Shown: positions 1-9,285, counted from the first letter of the stretch. The stretch: 64,000 nt of DNA from an uncultured Litoreibacter sp. (GCF_947487515.1 NZ_CANKWO010000001.1:682001-746000), one strand, 5' to 3'. The notes: generated from the sequence alone by a model not told the origin. Translations and numbers: made by a program.

Positions 1-918
1 CTCGTAAACATAAGCGCGTGCGGAGTTCATCGCGGTATACATGTCGGCAATCTTGCCCTGCATCAGCTGGAACGAGCCGATGGGTTGGCCAAACTGCTTG
101 CGCTCCACCATATAAGGCATAACCTCATCCAGACAGGCGGCCATAATGCCGGTGCCGATGCCTGCCAAAACCACGCGTTCATAGTCCAAGCCCGACATCA
201 GAACGCGGACCCCGCGCCCCTCTTCGCCCAGCACGTTTTCGAACGGGATTTCGACGTCATCAAAGATCAGCTCCGCGGTGTTTGAGCCGCGCATACCAAG
301 CTTGTCAAAATGCGGTGACGTGGAGAACCCTTTCATGGATTTCTCGACGATAAAGGCGGTGATCCCCTTCGGGCCAGCCTCTGGGTCAGTCTTGGCGTAG
401 ACCACTAGCGTTGAGGCATCTGGGCCATTGGTGATCCAGTACTTATTGCCCGACAGGCGGTAATGGTCGTTGCGCTTTTCCGCCTTCAAGGACATGGAGA
501 CCACATCCGATCCGGCTCCGGCCTCTGACATTGCCAAGGCGCCAACATGCTCGCCTGACATTAGTCCGGGTAGATATTTTGCCTTTTGCTCGGGCGTCCC
601 GTTCAATTTTATTTGGTTCACGCAAAGATTGGAATGTGCGCCGTAAGACAGCGACACCGATGCAGATGCCCGTGCGATTTCTTCCACGGCGACCACATGG
701 GCAAGATAGCTCATCCCCGAGCCACCATCTTCCTCAGGCACGGTAATGCCAAGCAAACCCAGCGCGCCCATCTCGGTCCACAGATCAGCTGGAAACTCGT
801 TTGACGCGTCAACTTCCGCGGCAATTGGCTTCACGCGATCTTGGGCCCAGCGGTGCACCATGTCACGCAAGGCATTGACGTCTTCCCCTAGGTCGAAATT
901 CATCGAGGCATTAAACAT
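1..918 (-). CDS. ivd: Isovaleryl-CoA dehydrogenase, 3' end missing at window edge
   Basis: FAD-dependent oxidation of isovaleryl-CoA to 3-methylcrotonyl-CoA in leucine breakdown. The 306 codons present start at an ATG (918) and run without a stop to base 1. About 80 C-terminal residues of a typical 387-residue enzyme are therefore outside the window. The acyl-CoA dehydrogenase signature [10 protein letters not shown] lies near residues 129-138. Glu247 in [12 protein letters not shown] matches the catalytic glutamate that isovaleryl-CoA dehydrogenases carry in this helix, unlike short- and medium-chain enzymes where it lies later. An inverted repeat lies 19-32 bases upstream of the start. The rest of a leucine-degradation cluster, if present, would lie to the left of this window. 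Confidence 0.93.
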   Translation of the reverse strand, partial: MFNASMNFDLGEDVNALRDMVHRWAQDRVKPIAAEVDASNEFPADLWTEMGALGLLGITVPEEDGGSGMSYLAHVVAVEEIARASASVSLSYGAHSNLCVNQIKLNGTPEQKAKYLPGLMSGEHVGALAMSEAGAGSDVVSMSLKAEKRNDHYRLSGNKYWITNGPDASTLVVYAKTDPEAGPKGITAFIVEKSMKGFSTSPHFDKLGMRGSNTAELIFDDVEIPFENVLGEEGRGVRVLMSGLDYERVVLAGIGTGIMAACLDEVMPYMVERKQFGQPIGSFQLMQGKIADMYTAMNSARAYVYE

Positions 919-936
919 GGCGTCACTTCCAGTTAT

Positions 937-950
937 TGAACATGTGTTCA
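937..950. promoter_or_regulatory. Inverted repeat upstream of ivd, candidate operator
   Basis: TGAACA-TG-TGTTCA is a perfect 6-bp inverted repeat with a 2-bp spacer. It lies 19 to 32 bases upstream of the ivd start, where a repressor would block transcription. TetR- or MerR-type regulators of branched-chain catabolism are the natural candidates, but no regulator gene is visible here, so the assignment is inference. Confidence 0.35.
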
Positions 951-1198
951 TATACTAGTCAGAGCCTTCGTGCCGGTCAACACCAACAATTGAATTGGCC
1001 GAGCAGACGGCCGGTTCAACAATCAACCGATTCTTAAGGAATTGTTCACCTCCGCTAACTAGAAAGGTAAGGAATCACATACCTTTTGGGCGCCCAATAT
1101 CCCCTAAGTCATTGCCAAAGCACCATTAACCTTGCGCCACCGCGGGAAATTGCCTCACTTTCGACACAGTATCTGTTCCGAAGAAATGAGACCAAAAA

Positions 1199-2062
1199 AT
1201 GATCTATCTAGCCTTCTACCGGGGAGAAGGTCGGCCGTTTAGCGATACTCTTGTAAAGTGGGTCACCCGCTCAGAGTTCTCGCATTGTGAGATATTAACT
1301 AGTTCCCGACCGCCCAAAACTGGAGAGACTCACCTCTGCGTTACTGCGCAAGGCAAGCATGGGGGCGTCTGTGTGCGTGAGCTTTATTTCCGCGAAGGCG
1401 CCTATGAATTTGTGCAAGTTCCGTGGGCCCCACATGACACCTTTGAGCGCGCTGCCCGCCACACAGGTCGGGGCTACGACTACTGGGGATTGCTGATGAG
1501 CCAGTTCATCAACCTGCGCAGACACGTACAAGACCGGTGGTTCTGCTCAAAGCTCTGCGCACAGGCGCTTGGGCTATCCGAAGCGCACACCTATTCCCCA
1601 GGTGATTTGAAACGCATCGTGGAGGAACACAACCGTGTCTACAGCATGGCGCATTTCACCACGCGCGAGGCGAGCGCGCTGCACGGGGTCAGCCCCTCTT
1701 TGGACAAGCGCCCACCGGCAAACACACCCTCTACGCCTGAAACCGGCCTATCCGCTCTGGCTCGCCAAAGCCGCGCGACCATGCAAAGCACGCGCTTCGC
1801 TTTGAATAATGCGGGCAATCAGGTCGCAATCCTCAACACTGAACGTCAAAGGCAGGCGCATATCCAACAAACCGGACAGGATTTCATCCGTCCGCGCCAA
1901 AGCTTGAGGCCGCGCGTAACGCCAACTGTCGTATCGCGAGGTGAAAGCGACTGGCTCGGCAGCTCCGAACCACTTCAACTCCACGCCGCGGGCGGCACAG
2001 CGAGAGGTAAACACCTCAATTTCGTCAACCGAGGCTTTCGGGAGCCGGAACTGGATAGATGA
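1199..2062 (+). CDS. Permuted papain-fold (YiiX/NlpC-P60-like) protein with long antisense extension
   Basis: The first ~160 residues look like the circularly permuted NlpC/P60 hydrolase fold. The motif SEFSHCEIL supplies a histidine (His29) and WFCSKLCAQAL supplies a cysteine (Cys116), the usual order in permuted members. A GYDYWGLL segment lies between them. The substrate is unknown; relatives cleave amide or acyl bonds in cell-wall or lipid substrates. No signal peptide is evident. The open frame continues to 287 residues, but the last ~105 residues (from base 1748) lie antisense to the C-terminal part of the convergent aminotransferase gene. That part is low in recognisable structure. The true protein may once have ended near 1740, so the N-terminal domain is better supported than the stop position. 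Confidence 0.65.
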   Translation: MIYLAFYRGEGRPFSDTLVKWVTRSEFSHCEILTSSRPPKTGETHLCVTAQGKHGGVCVRELYFREGAYEFVQVPWAPHDTFERAARHTGRGYDYWGLLMSQFINLRRHVQDRWFCSKLCAQALGLSEAHTYSPGDLKRIVEEHNRVYSMAHFTTREASALHGVSPSLDKRPPANTPSTPETGLSALARQSRATMQSTRFALNNAGNQVAILNTERQRQAHIQQTGQDFIRPRQSLRPRVTPTVVSRGESDWLGSSEPLQLHAAGGTARGKHLNFVNRGFREPELDR

Positions 2063-2971
2063 GCCAACAAAGACCCCACGCGGGTCGCGCTCGATGATGG
2101 ATAGCCCGGGGGCATTGCGCAAACCGGCTTCCATCGCGGCGTAGCGGGCATTCCATGCCTCGACCTGCTGAGGCAGCTTTGCCAACTGCGGGCGCAAAAT
2201 TGCGGCGCGCAGATTGTCCATCCGGCCCGATATATTCGGGGTGACATATTTCACCTGTTCGAATGCATCGGCAGGTGGGGAGGCAAGATGCCGTTCATAG
2301 AGCATATATGACCCCGACATGATTGTGGCCCGCGCCATGATCTGCGCATCGTCGGACACCATCAAACCACCTTCACCCGAGTTGACATGCTTATAGGTTT
2401 GGCAAGAGTAACACCCGATGATGCCGTGCCGCCCTGACGGGGTGCCCTTCCAGTCCGCCCCCATCGTGTGGGCGCAGTCCTCCACGACCAACACCCCAGA
2501 GGCGTCGCAGATATCCATCAACCGGTCCATGTCGCACAAATGCCCGCGCATATGGGACAACAGCAGGTATTTCGCGGCAGAGGCCTCAATTTGCGCCTCC
2601 AGGTCATCCAGATCAATGGTCAGATTGTCGGCTGTCTCGACGAACAATGGCTCCGCCCCAAGCGAAGCAATCGCCCCGGGCACCGGCGCCAATGTGAACC
2701 CGTTGGACAGAACCGTGTCACCGGCCTTAACCCCTATTGCACGCAATGCGCAGCCAATCGCATAGCCACCCGACGCCACGGCAAGTGCGTATTTCGCACC
2801 GGTAAACGCTGCGAATTCCTGCTCCAGCAAGGCCGTCTCGCCATGTTCTGCATCGGTCACATTGTAACGGTGAAGCCGCCCATGCTGCAAAACCGCCATC
2901 GCAGCGGCGATACCCTCCTCCGGAATAGGCTCTTGCTGGGTAAAGCTGCCGTCAAAAACTTCAAACATCAT
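1748..2971 (-). CDS. DegT/DnrJ/EryC1/StrS-family PLP aminotransferase
   Basis: PLP-dependent aminotransferase of 407 residues of the sugar-aminotransferase type. Lys194 in CQTYKHVNSGEGG is the expected Schiff-base lysine. VVEDCAHTMG (Asp165) is the conserved aspartate motif that contacts the pyridine ring. SHMRGHLCDMDRLM resembles the segment before that motif in the family. These enzymes usually aminate nucleotide-linked keto-sugars, but no sugar-nucleotide genes lie nearby, so the substrate is not predictable. The last ~15 residues go beyond the usual family end. The gene lies 53 bases downstream of the phosphatase gene on the same strand and could be co-transcribed with it. A run of nine G (3005-3013) sits in that gap. 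Confidence 0.85.
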   Translation of the reverse strand: MMFEVFDGSFTQQEPIPEEGIAAAMAVLQHGRLHRYNVTDAEHGETALLEQEFAAFTGAKYALAVASGGYAIGCALRAIGVKAGDTVLSNGFTLAPVPGAIASLGAEPLFVETADNLTIDLDDLEAQIEASAAKYLLLSHMRGHLCDMDRLMDICDASGVLVVEDCAHTMGADWKGTPSGRHGIIGCYSCQTYKHVNSGEGGLMVSDDAQIMARATIMSGSYMLYERHLASPPADAFEQVKYVTPNISGRMDNLRAAILRPQLAKLPQQVEAWNARYAAMEAGLRNAPGLSIIERDPRGVFVGSSIQFRLPKASVDEIEVFTSRCAARGVELKWFGAAEPVAFTSRYDSWRYARPQALARTDEILSGLLDMRLPLTFSVEDCDLIARIIQSEARALHGRAALASQSG

Positions 2972-3024
2972 CTAGGCCTTTTCGAATTCTGCAGCCCTGA
3001 CCTTGGGGGGGGGCTGAATAACAG

Positions 3025-3690
3025 TCAAGCGATCAGGCGCGACACAATTTCCTCCAACTCGTCAAAGTGAGACATCAACGCCTCGGGCTTCAAGGCCGCG
3101 ACGTCAAAATCCCCGGGCCCGAAGGTCACTAAAATAGAGGGCACACCCGCATGGGTGGAGGTATCTCGGTCGGTTTTCGTATCCCCCACCAGAACCGAAC
3201 GCGCAACCTCCCCACCTGCCCGCTTCACGGCTTCGATATAAGGGCTGGGATCTGGCTTGCGGACAGGTAGGGTGTCGGCCCCCACGAGGCTATGAAAGAC
3301 GTCGCGGAACGCCAGCTCTGCCATCAATTGCTCGGCCAGACCTTCCGGCTTGTTGGTGCAAATGCCGACCTTATAGCCCGCGTCACGCAATCGGATGACC
3401 GCCTCGCGCGCGCCGGGATACAATTTGGTATGGCGCGCGATATCCGCCCCATAGGCTTTCAAAAGGACAGGATACTGCGCGTCAATATCCTCCGAGCTAT
3501 ACGCAACACCCAAGCGCTCGAACCCCAAGGTCAGCATGGCTCGCCCGCCGCGCAACGCAGTTCCCGCGTCCGTCTCCGCCCGAAGCACATCGCCGTGCCC
3601 CAACCCGCGAAAGCAGGCGTTCGCCGCCGCCAGCAGGTCACCGCTGGTATCGGCTAAGGTCCCGTCCAAATCGAAAATAACCGTGCGCAT
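3025..3690 (-). CDS. gph: Phosphoglycolate phosphatase (HAD family)
   Basis: HAD-superfamily hydrolase of 221 residues, predicted to dephosphorylate 2-phosphoglycolate from DNA repair or oxygenase side reactions. The nucleophile motif FDLDGTLADT is at residues 6-15. Motif II is the threonine in GICTNKPEG, and the acidic motif is VGDTKTDRDT, where the second aspartate replaces the more common GDS-D form. The alpha-helical cap between motifs I and II has the usual size. It is transcribed away from glmU, with 121 bases between the two starts, and a divergent gph/glmU pair is a common arrangement in Rhodobacterales. A broader sugar-phosphate specificity cannot be excluded. Confidence 0.85.
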   Translation of the reverse strand: MRTVIFDLDGTLADTSGDLLAAANACFRGLGHGDVLRAETDAGTALRGGRAMLTLGFERLGVAYSSEDIDAQYPVLLKAYGADIARHTKLYPGAREAVIRLRDAGYKVGICTNKPEGLAEQLMAELAFRDVFHSLVGADTLPVRKPDPSPYIEAVKRAGGEVARSVLVGDTKTDRDTSTHAGVPSILVTFGPGDFDVAALKPEALMSHFDELEEIVSRLIA

Positions 3691-3811
3691 AAATGTCTCC
3701 TGTAACGTGACGAAACCTGTTGTGACGCAGGCGCACCTTGCGCTGCAGCACGATACCGATAGAACGGGGCCAACAAGAAGGAAAGGCCGGGCAACCGGAA
3801 AGGTCCCATAC

Positions 3812-5167
3812 GTGAACAGTAATTCTATCGCCCTCGTTTTGCTGGCCGCTGGTCAAGGCAGCCGCATGAACTCCAATCTTCCAAAGGTATTGCACCAGAT
3901 CGGCGCAGCCCCTCTTGCGGTTCACGCTCTGCGCGCGGCCACGGCATTGGAACCTGAAAAGACCGTCATCGTCACCGGACATGGCGCGGATCAGGTCGAA
4001 GATAGCCTGTCAAAACACCACGACGACCTCGTTTTCGCCCGCCAGACCGAGCAAAATGGCACCGCCCATGCGGTCGACCAAGCCCGTTCGGCGCTTGAGG
4101 GCTTTGAAGGCGATGCGGTCATTCTATACGGCGACACCCCTTTTGTGTCGGGCGAAACATTGCAAAACATGAAAGACGCCCGTGCAACGGCTGACGTCGT
4201 AGTACTAGGCTTCAACGCCAAAGATCCGGGCCGATATGGTCGCCTGATCGTGACAGATGGCGCGTTGGATGAAATCGTCGAAGCCAAAGACGCCACCCCT
4301 GCGCAGTTAAAGGTCACCCTGTGCAACTCCGGCGTCGTGATGTGCAAATCATCTGTGTTGTTCGAGCTGATCGCGGAAGTCGGCAACGACAATGCCTCTG
4401 AGGAGTACTACCTCACCGACATCATCGGCCTCGCCCGCGCGCGTGGGTTAACCGCCACAGCCGTCACATGTGACGAAGCCGAAACACTGGGCATCAACAC
4501 CCGGCAGGAACTCGCCGCCGCCGAAGCGGCCTTTCAGGCCAGAATGCGTCACCTCGCCATGGAGGATGGCGTGTCCTTGGCGCAGCCAGACAGCACCTAT
4601 TTCGCCTATGATACGGTTTTGGGCCGTGACGCGGTGATTGGCCCGAATGTGGTCTTTGGCCCAGAAGTCACTGTTGAATCAGGGGCCGAGATCAAGGCCT
4701 TTAGTCATCTTGAAGGCTGCCATGTAGCACAAGGCGCTGTCGTTGGCCCCTTTGCCCGCCTACGCCCCGGTGCGGAGCTGGAGGAAGGTTCCAAAGTCGG
4801 AAACTTCGTCGAAATCAAGAACGCCACGCTGGCCGAAGGGGCCAAGGTCAACCACCTGTCATATGTGGGCGACGCGCATGTCGGCTCTGGGGCCAACATT
4901 GGCGCAGGGACCATCACCTGCAACTATGACGGGGTGTTCAAACACCGCACGACAATCGGCGCAGGTGCGTTTATCGGGTCGAACACCTTGCTGGTCGCCC
5001 CTGTGGATGTGGGGGTCGACGCCATGACCGGCTCTGGAACCGTGGTAACCGAAGACGTGCCCGACGGGGATTTGGCCCTGTCGCGGGTGCGCCAAACAAA
5101 CAAGACGGGCCTCGCACGCAAGCTGATGCAAATGCTGCGAGCCAAAAAGCAAAAGAAGGACGCGTAA
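3812..5167 (+). CDS. glmU: Bifunctional UDP-GlcNAc pyrophosphorylase / glucosamine-1-phosphate acetyltransferase
   Basis: Makes UDP-N-acetylglucosamine for peptidoglycan and lipopolysaccharide: acetylates glucosamine-1-phosphate, then couples it to UTP. The nucleotidyltransferase signature LAAGQGSRM is at residues 11-19 with Lys25 after it. The C-terminal half has the hexapeptide repeats of a left-handed beta helix and the conserved block YVGDAHVGSGANIGAGT. I chose the GTG at 3812 because it puts the signature where the family has it and gives 451 residues, the usual length; it follows AGGAAAGG- and GGAAAGG-like bases. The frame is open much further upstream (to 3536), but that stretch is antisense to gph. 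The stop codon abuts the glmS start with no gap. Confidence 0.95.
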   Translation: MNSNSIALVLLAAGQGSRMNSNLPKVLHQIGAAPLAVHALRAATALEPEKTVIVTGHGADQVEDSLSKHHDDLVFARQTEQNGTAHAVDQARSALEGFEGDAVILYGDTPFVSGETLQNMKDARATADVVVLGFNAKDPGRYGRLIVTDGALDEIVEAKDATPAQLKVTLCNSGVVMCKSSVLFELIAEVGNDNASEEYYLTDIIGLARARGLTATAVTCDEAETLGINTRQELAAAEAAFQARMRHLAMEDGVSLAQPDSTYFAYDTVLGRDAVIGPNVVFGPEVTVESGAEIKAFSHLEGCHVAQGAVVGPFARLRPGAELEEGSKVGNFVEIKNATLAEGAKVNHLSYVGDAHVGSGANIGAGTITCNYDGVFKHRTTIGAGAFIGSNTLLVAPVDVGVDAMTGSGTVVTEDVPDGDLALSRVRQTNKTGLARKLMQMLRAKKQKKDA

Positions 5168-6991
5168 ATGTGCGGAATTGTTGGAGTTCTCGGAACTCAT
5201 GAAGTTGCCCCGATCATTGTCGAGGCCCTAAAGCGCCTCGAGTATCGCGGCTATGACAGCGCTGGCATTGCGACCGTGAACGACGGGGCGCTTGATCGCC
5301 GCCGTGCTGTTGGCAAGCTGGTCAATCTGTCTGACCTGTTGGTCCACGAACCATTGGCGGGCAAATCCGGCATCGGCCACACCCGTTGGGCCACCCATGG
5401 CGCCCCTACGGTTGAGAATGCACATCCGCATCAATCCGGCCCTGTTGCCGTGGTGCACAACGGGATTATCGAGAACTTCAAGGACCTGCGCGCTGACCTT
5501 GCCAAAGATGGCTTCACGAGTGAAACCGACACAGACACTGAAACCATTGTCATGTTGGCCCGCCGCTTTCTAGACCAAGGCCTGCCCCCGCGTGACGCGG
5601 CAGAGCAGACGATTGCGCTGCTGGACGGCGCATTTGCGCTATGTTTCTTGTTCCACGGCGAAGACGACCTGATGATTGCAGCGCGCAAGGGGTCTCCATT
5701 GGCTGTGGGACATGGAGACGGGGAAATGTACGTGGGCTCTGACGCGATTGCGCTGGCTCCGATGACCAACCGCATCACCTATCTTGAGGAAGGCGACCGC
5801 GCCGTCCTGACCCGCAACAGCTTGGAAATCTATGACGCCAAAGGAAAGCTGTCCAACCGCAAGATGAAAACAATCGCGGTGGACGAAGCGCGAATTGAAA
5901 AGGCGGGCCACAAGCACTTCATGGCAAAGGAAATCGCCGAGCAACCCGTCGTGCTGGCCGACGCTTTGCGCGCTTATAGCAGCGCCGATGCCAAAGGCAT
6001 TGAACTGCCGAGCGGCACTATCGACTTCACCAAATGCGACCGCATAACAATGGTTGCTTGCGGGACTGCCAATCTTGCCTGCCAAGTGGCCAAATACTGG
6101 TTTGAGCAAATCGCAGGCCTGCCTGTCGACGTCGACATCGCATCGGAGTACCGATACCGCCAGCCGGTGATCTCGGATAAATCATACGCGCTGTTCGTTT
6201 CTCAATCGGGTGAGACCGCGGACACTCTGGCCGCCCTGCGCTACGCCAAAGGTCGGGCCGCAATGATTTTGTCGGTGGTCAATGTGCCCGAAAGCTCCAT
6301 CGCACGAGAAAGCGATCTGGCGCTGCCAATTATGGCCGGCGTCGAAGTGGGCGTGGCCTCTACCAAGGCCTTCACCTGCCAGTTGCTGGCCCTCGCAACG
6401 CTGGCCCTTAAGGCCGGTCACCAACGTGGCCATCTGGATGACGCAGCCTTGACCAAGCACATGGAAGAATTGAACCTTCTGCCTGGCATATTGAACCAGT
6501 CCTTAACGCTTGAGAAAGCAATCAAACGCATTGCGCGCAAAATTGCTTCTGCGCAGGATGTGCTATTCTTGGGTCGCGGTCCGATGTATCCGCTGGCGCT
6601 GGAAGGCGCACTTAAACTCAAAGAAATCAGCTACATACATGCTGAAGGTTACGCATCAGGCGAACTAAAACACGGCCCCATAGCGCTGATCGACAAGACA
6701 GTGCCCGTGGTTGTCATGGCCCCAACGGACGAGTTGTTCGACAAAACTGTGTCCAACATGCAAGAGGTGATGGCGCGCGGCGGCAAGGTGGTGTTGATCA
6801 CGGATGCGGCAGGCGCAAAGGAGGCCAGCGACGGCGTCTGGGAAACCGTCATCATGCCCAGCATCAGCCCGTTTCTTGCCCCTATCCTCTATGCGGTTCC
6901 GGCCCAGCTTTTGGCCTATCACACCGCTGTTGCAAAAGGCACCGATGTGGACCAACCCCGTAACCTAGCAAAATCAGTGACTGTAGAATGA
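5168..6991 (+). CDS. glmS: Glutamine--fructose-6-phosphate aminotransferase
   Basis: First committed step of amino-sugar synthesis: fructose-6-phosphate plus glutamine gives glucosamine-6-phosphate. Cys2 (MCGIVGVLG) is the N-terminal glutaminase nucleophile; TRWATHG and the GRR-like loop follow. Two SIS domains form the isomerase half, with the sugar-phosphate loop SQSGETADTL and a second domain holding GELKHGPIAL. Length is 607 residues, normal for the family. The start ATG follows the glmU stop directly, so the two proteins of the same pathway are translationally coupled. No glmS ribozyme is expected in this phylum and none is visible, because there is no leader. The last four bases overlap the alkD-like gene. 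Confidence 0.97.
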   Translation: MCGIVGVLGTHEVAPIIVEALKRLEYRGYDSAGIATVNDGALDRRRAVGKLVNLSDLLVHEPLAGKSGIGHTRWATHGAPTVENAHPHQSGPVAVVHNGIIENFKDLRADLAKDGFTSETDTDTETIVMLARRFLDQGLPPRDAAEQTIALLDGAFALCFLFHGEDDLMIAARKGSPLAVGHGDGEMYVGSDAIALAPMTNRITYLEEGDRAVLTRNSLEIYDAKGKLSNRKMKTIAVDEARIEKAGHKHFMAKEIAEQPVVLADALRAYSSADAKGIELPSGTIDFTKCDRITMVACGTANLACQVAKYWFEQIAGLPVDVDIASEYRYRQPVISDKSYALFVSQSGETADTLAALRYAKGRAAMILSVVNVPESSIARESDLALPIMAGVEVGVASTKAFTCQLLALATLALKAGHQRGHLDDAALTKHMEELNLLPGILNQSLTLEKAIKRIARKIASAQDVLFLGRGPMYPLALEGALKLKEISYIHAEGYASGELKHGPIALIDKTVPVVVMAPTDELFDKTVSNMQEVMARGGKVVLITDAAGAKEASDGVWETVIMPSISPFLAPILYAVPAQLLAYHTAVAKGTDVDQPRNLAKSVTVE

Positions 6992-7674
6992 CACCGCAAG
7001 ACGCGATCTCGCATCTCGAACGCATGGCCGACGCCTCCAAGGCGGCCAGCCTCGCTGAGTATCACGGCGTGGAACGCCCTTACCTTGGCGTCGCCTCATC
7101 CGAGTTGGACACACTTGCCAAAGACTGGCGCGGTGACGATTTATCCGCCCGCCTTGCGCTTGCAAAAGGCCTGTGGGACAGCAACATCTTTGAGGCCCGC
7201 ATTTGTGCGGCCAAACTTCTGACCCAAGCGCGCATCCGCCCCGATGATGCCCCCGCGTGGGACATGCTGGTGAGCTGGCTCGAAGATGTGGATTGTGTGG
7301 CCATTGCAGATCAACTTTCGAATGCGGCATCAAAGCGCGTGGTGTGGGATACGACGCGCCTGAGCCAAATGGACGAATGGGTCGGCGCGCCGAATGTCTG
7401 GACCCGCCGCGCCTTGCTGACGTTCACGCAACCCTGGACAAAGCAAAACCGGTCCAAACTGGCCGATGAGGCGGTCCGGGATCGGGTTTTGGAATGGGCC
7501 GCCATTTTGGCAGAGGATCACGACCCGCTGATCCAACGCGCAATTGCGTGGTGGTTACGTGACCTGTCGCGCCATGATGCACCACGCGTACAGGCCTTCT
7601 TGGAAGAACACGGTGAGCGTATGACCAGATCGGGGCGCCGTGAGGCCGCCCAGATGCTGAAACGTCAAAGCTAG
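6988..7674 (+). CDS. DNA alkylation repair protein (AlkD-like)
   Basis: A 228-residue all-helical protein resembling the HEAT-repeat DNA glycosylases AlkC/AlkD, which remove N3- and N7-alkylated purines without flipping the base. Repeats of amphipathic helices and the Trp/Asp-rich segments (WDMLVSWLEDVDCVAIADQ, WAAILAEDHDPLIQRAIAWWLRDL) support this. It overlaps the glmS stop by four bases (ATGA), so it is probably the third gene of the glmU-glmS transcript; a repair gene in an amino-sugar operon is unusual in function. Its stop overlaps the stop of the convergent lipoprotein gene by four bases. A general HEAT-repeat protein is the alternative. Confidence 0.8.
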   Translation: MTPQDAISHLERMADASKAASLAEYHGVERPYLGVASSELDTLAKDWRGDDLSARLALAKGLWDSNIFEARICAAKLLTQARIRPDDAPAWDMLVSWLEDVDCVAIADQLSNAASKRVVWDTTRLSQMDEWVGAPNVWTRRALLTFTQPWTKQNRSKLADEAVRDRVLEWAAILAEDHDPLIQRAIAWWLRDLSRHDAPRVQAFLEEHGERMTRSGRREAAQMLKRQS

Positions 7675-8195
7675 CTTTTGGAAACCTTGAGGCTGGCCAA
7701 ATCGGTCAGCCCAAGGTTCAACCCTCGCATCGCTGCCAATGAGATACGGCTGCCCGCGGATGATGGCCCGTCAATCGGGATCAGTTTCAGCTGAACGACC
7801 GCCCCGCTTTCTGTCTCGACCGAGCCTTGTGTTTCGGTCTCGACCAAAGGTGTTCGAAGCCAAAACCCCTGCTCTGTCGGGTCGCCCAAGCTGGCGATTG
7901 TGGTGCCCAGAAAGGTTGCGCCGGCGGGTGCGGTAGATGCTGCCTGTTTTTCGGCGGTTGTGGATTTGTCCAATGACGCTGCGTTTTGCCCAACAGCCCC
8001 GACCTCTACCACCGAGGGCTCGGAAGGCGCAGACACGTCAGGTTCCGCCGGTGGATCAATCGCGCTGAGCGGCTCTTCAGATGCGGGCTCTTCGGCAGGC
8101 GGTTTTTTCTTCAATGCTTCGAACGGGTTGCTGAACGTTTCCCCACAAGCGGAAAGCGACAGGATCAGGGCGAAGGTGAGTATCAGATGCTTCAT
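7671..8195 (-). CDS. Hypothetical lipoprotein with Pro/Glu/Ala-rich linker
   Basis: A 174-residue protein with a lipoprotein signal: KH, a hydrophobic stretch and the lipobox LSAC with Cys17. It is followed by a disordered acidic, proline-rich region (residues ~30-100, PAEEPASEEP type) and a compact C-terminal ~75-residue domain that contains GFWLRTPLVETETQG and GSRISLAAMRGLNL. I use the ATG at 8195, which begins the signal peptide; the frame is open 12 codons further upstream. Predicted location is the periplasmic side of a membrane. I do not recognise the C-terminal domain and cannot assign a function. The gene is convergent with alkD and its promoter faces that of moaA. Confidence 0.75.
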   Translation of the reverse strand: MKHLILTFALILSLSACGETFSNPFEALKKKPPAEEPASEEPLSAIDPPAEPDVSAPSEPSVVEVGAVGQNAASLDKSTTAEKQAASTAPAGATFLGTTIASLGDPTEQGFWLRTPLVETETQGSVETESGAVVQLKLIPIDGPSSAGSRISLAAMRGLNLGLTDLASLKVSKS

Positions 8196-8280
8196 GACAA
8201 AAACGTTACCCGCATTTATATAAGTCATCAACGACCTTAGGCGGGTTGTCGCGGGCTGTCGCGCACACTACCTTAAAACT

Positions 8281-9285
8281 ATGAAAGCCCCGCTCATCGA
8301 CCCATTCCATCGTGCCATCACCTATCTGCGCCTATCCGTCACGGACCGGTGCGATTTTCGCTGTGTGTATTGCATGTCGGAAAACATGCAGTTTTTGCCG
8401 AAAAAAGAGCTACTTACGCTGGAAGAACTGGACCGCATGTGCACCGCCTTTATCGGGCTCGGCGTGGAGAAACTTCGGATCACCGGGGGCGAACCATTGG
8501 TGCGTCGCGGAATCATGGGGTTCTTTGAAGGCATGGGGCGGCATTTGGAAGCTGGCGCGTTGAAAGAGCTGACGCTGACCACCAACGGATCGCAGTTAGA
8601 AAAATACGCCGCAGACTTGTATTCCGCAGGCGTACGTCGGGTGAATATTTCACTGGATACGCTCAACGAAGCCAAATTTGCAGAAATTACCCGCTGGGGG
8701 CGTTTGCCACAGGTTTTGCGCGGGGTTGAGGCGGCCCTCACCGCTGGTCTGAAAGTTAAGATCAATGCGGTGGCCTTAAAGGACTTCAACGAGGACGAGC
8801 TGTTCGACATCGCCGCTTGGTGCGCCGATCTGGGTATGGATCTGACCTTTATTGAAGTGATGCCCATGGGGGATATCGGGAATGAGAACCGCATCGGCCA
8901 GTTTTGGTCGCTCAACGATCTGCGCGCCAGTCTGGCCGAGGAATTCACCCTGACCGACCTGCCGGACCGCACTGGTGGCCCCGCACGTTATATGCGCCTC
9001 GAAGAGACCGGCCAAAAGATCGGCCTGATCACCCCGCTGTCCCATAATTTTTGCGAAAGCTGCAACCGCGTGCGCATCACCTGCACCGGCGAAATTTACA
9101 CCTGCCTTGGCCAAGAGGGTAAGTCCGATCTGCGGGGGCCTTTGCGTTCGTCCGAAAGCGACGCCCCGCTGGAAGACGCCATTCGCGCGGCGATCGGGAT
9201 GAAGCCCAAAGGCCACGATTTTGATTACTCACGCCAAGAGCTCGGCGGTCAAATGACACGCCACATGAGCCACACGGGTGGCTAG
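8281..9285 (+). CDS. moaA: GTP 3',8-cyclase (molybdenum cofactor biosynthesis protein A)
   Basis: Radical SAM enzyme that, with MoaC, converts GTP to the pterin precursor of molybdenum cofactor. The SAM cluster motif has cysteines at 24, 28 and 31 ([10 protein letters not shown]). A second 4Fe-4S site is given by [11 protein letters not shown] and a further cysteine in YTCLG near the C terminus. The protein ends in Gly-Gly, which MoaA needs to position the rearrangement. At 334 residues the length is normal. No other moa or mob gene is in the window. The last bases overlap a small membrane protein gene that starts with GTG. Confidence 0.96.
   Translation: MKAPLIDPFHRAITYLRLSVTDRCDFRCVYCMSENMQFLPKKELLTLEELDRMCTAFIGLGVEKLRITGGEPLVRRGIMGFFEGMGRHLEAGALKELTLTTNGSQLEKYAADLYSAGVRRVNISLDTLNEAKFAEITRWGRLPQVLRGVEAALTAGLKVKINAVALKDFNEDELFDIAAWCADLGMDLTFIEVMPMGDIGNENRIGQFWSLNDLRASLAEEFTLTDLPDRTGGPARYMRLEETGQKIGLITPLSHNFCESCNRVRITCTGEIYTCLGQEGKSDLRGPLRSSESDAPLEDAIRAAIGMKPKGHDFDYSRQELGGQMTRHMSHTGG

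Noticed and set aside
1063-1086. AAAGGTA-N10-TACCTTT stem upstream of the papain-fold gene as a terminator
   Set aside because: It lies between two divergent starts where no transcript should end, and the T-tract is short.
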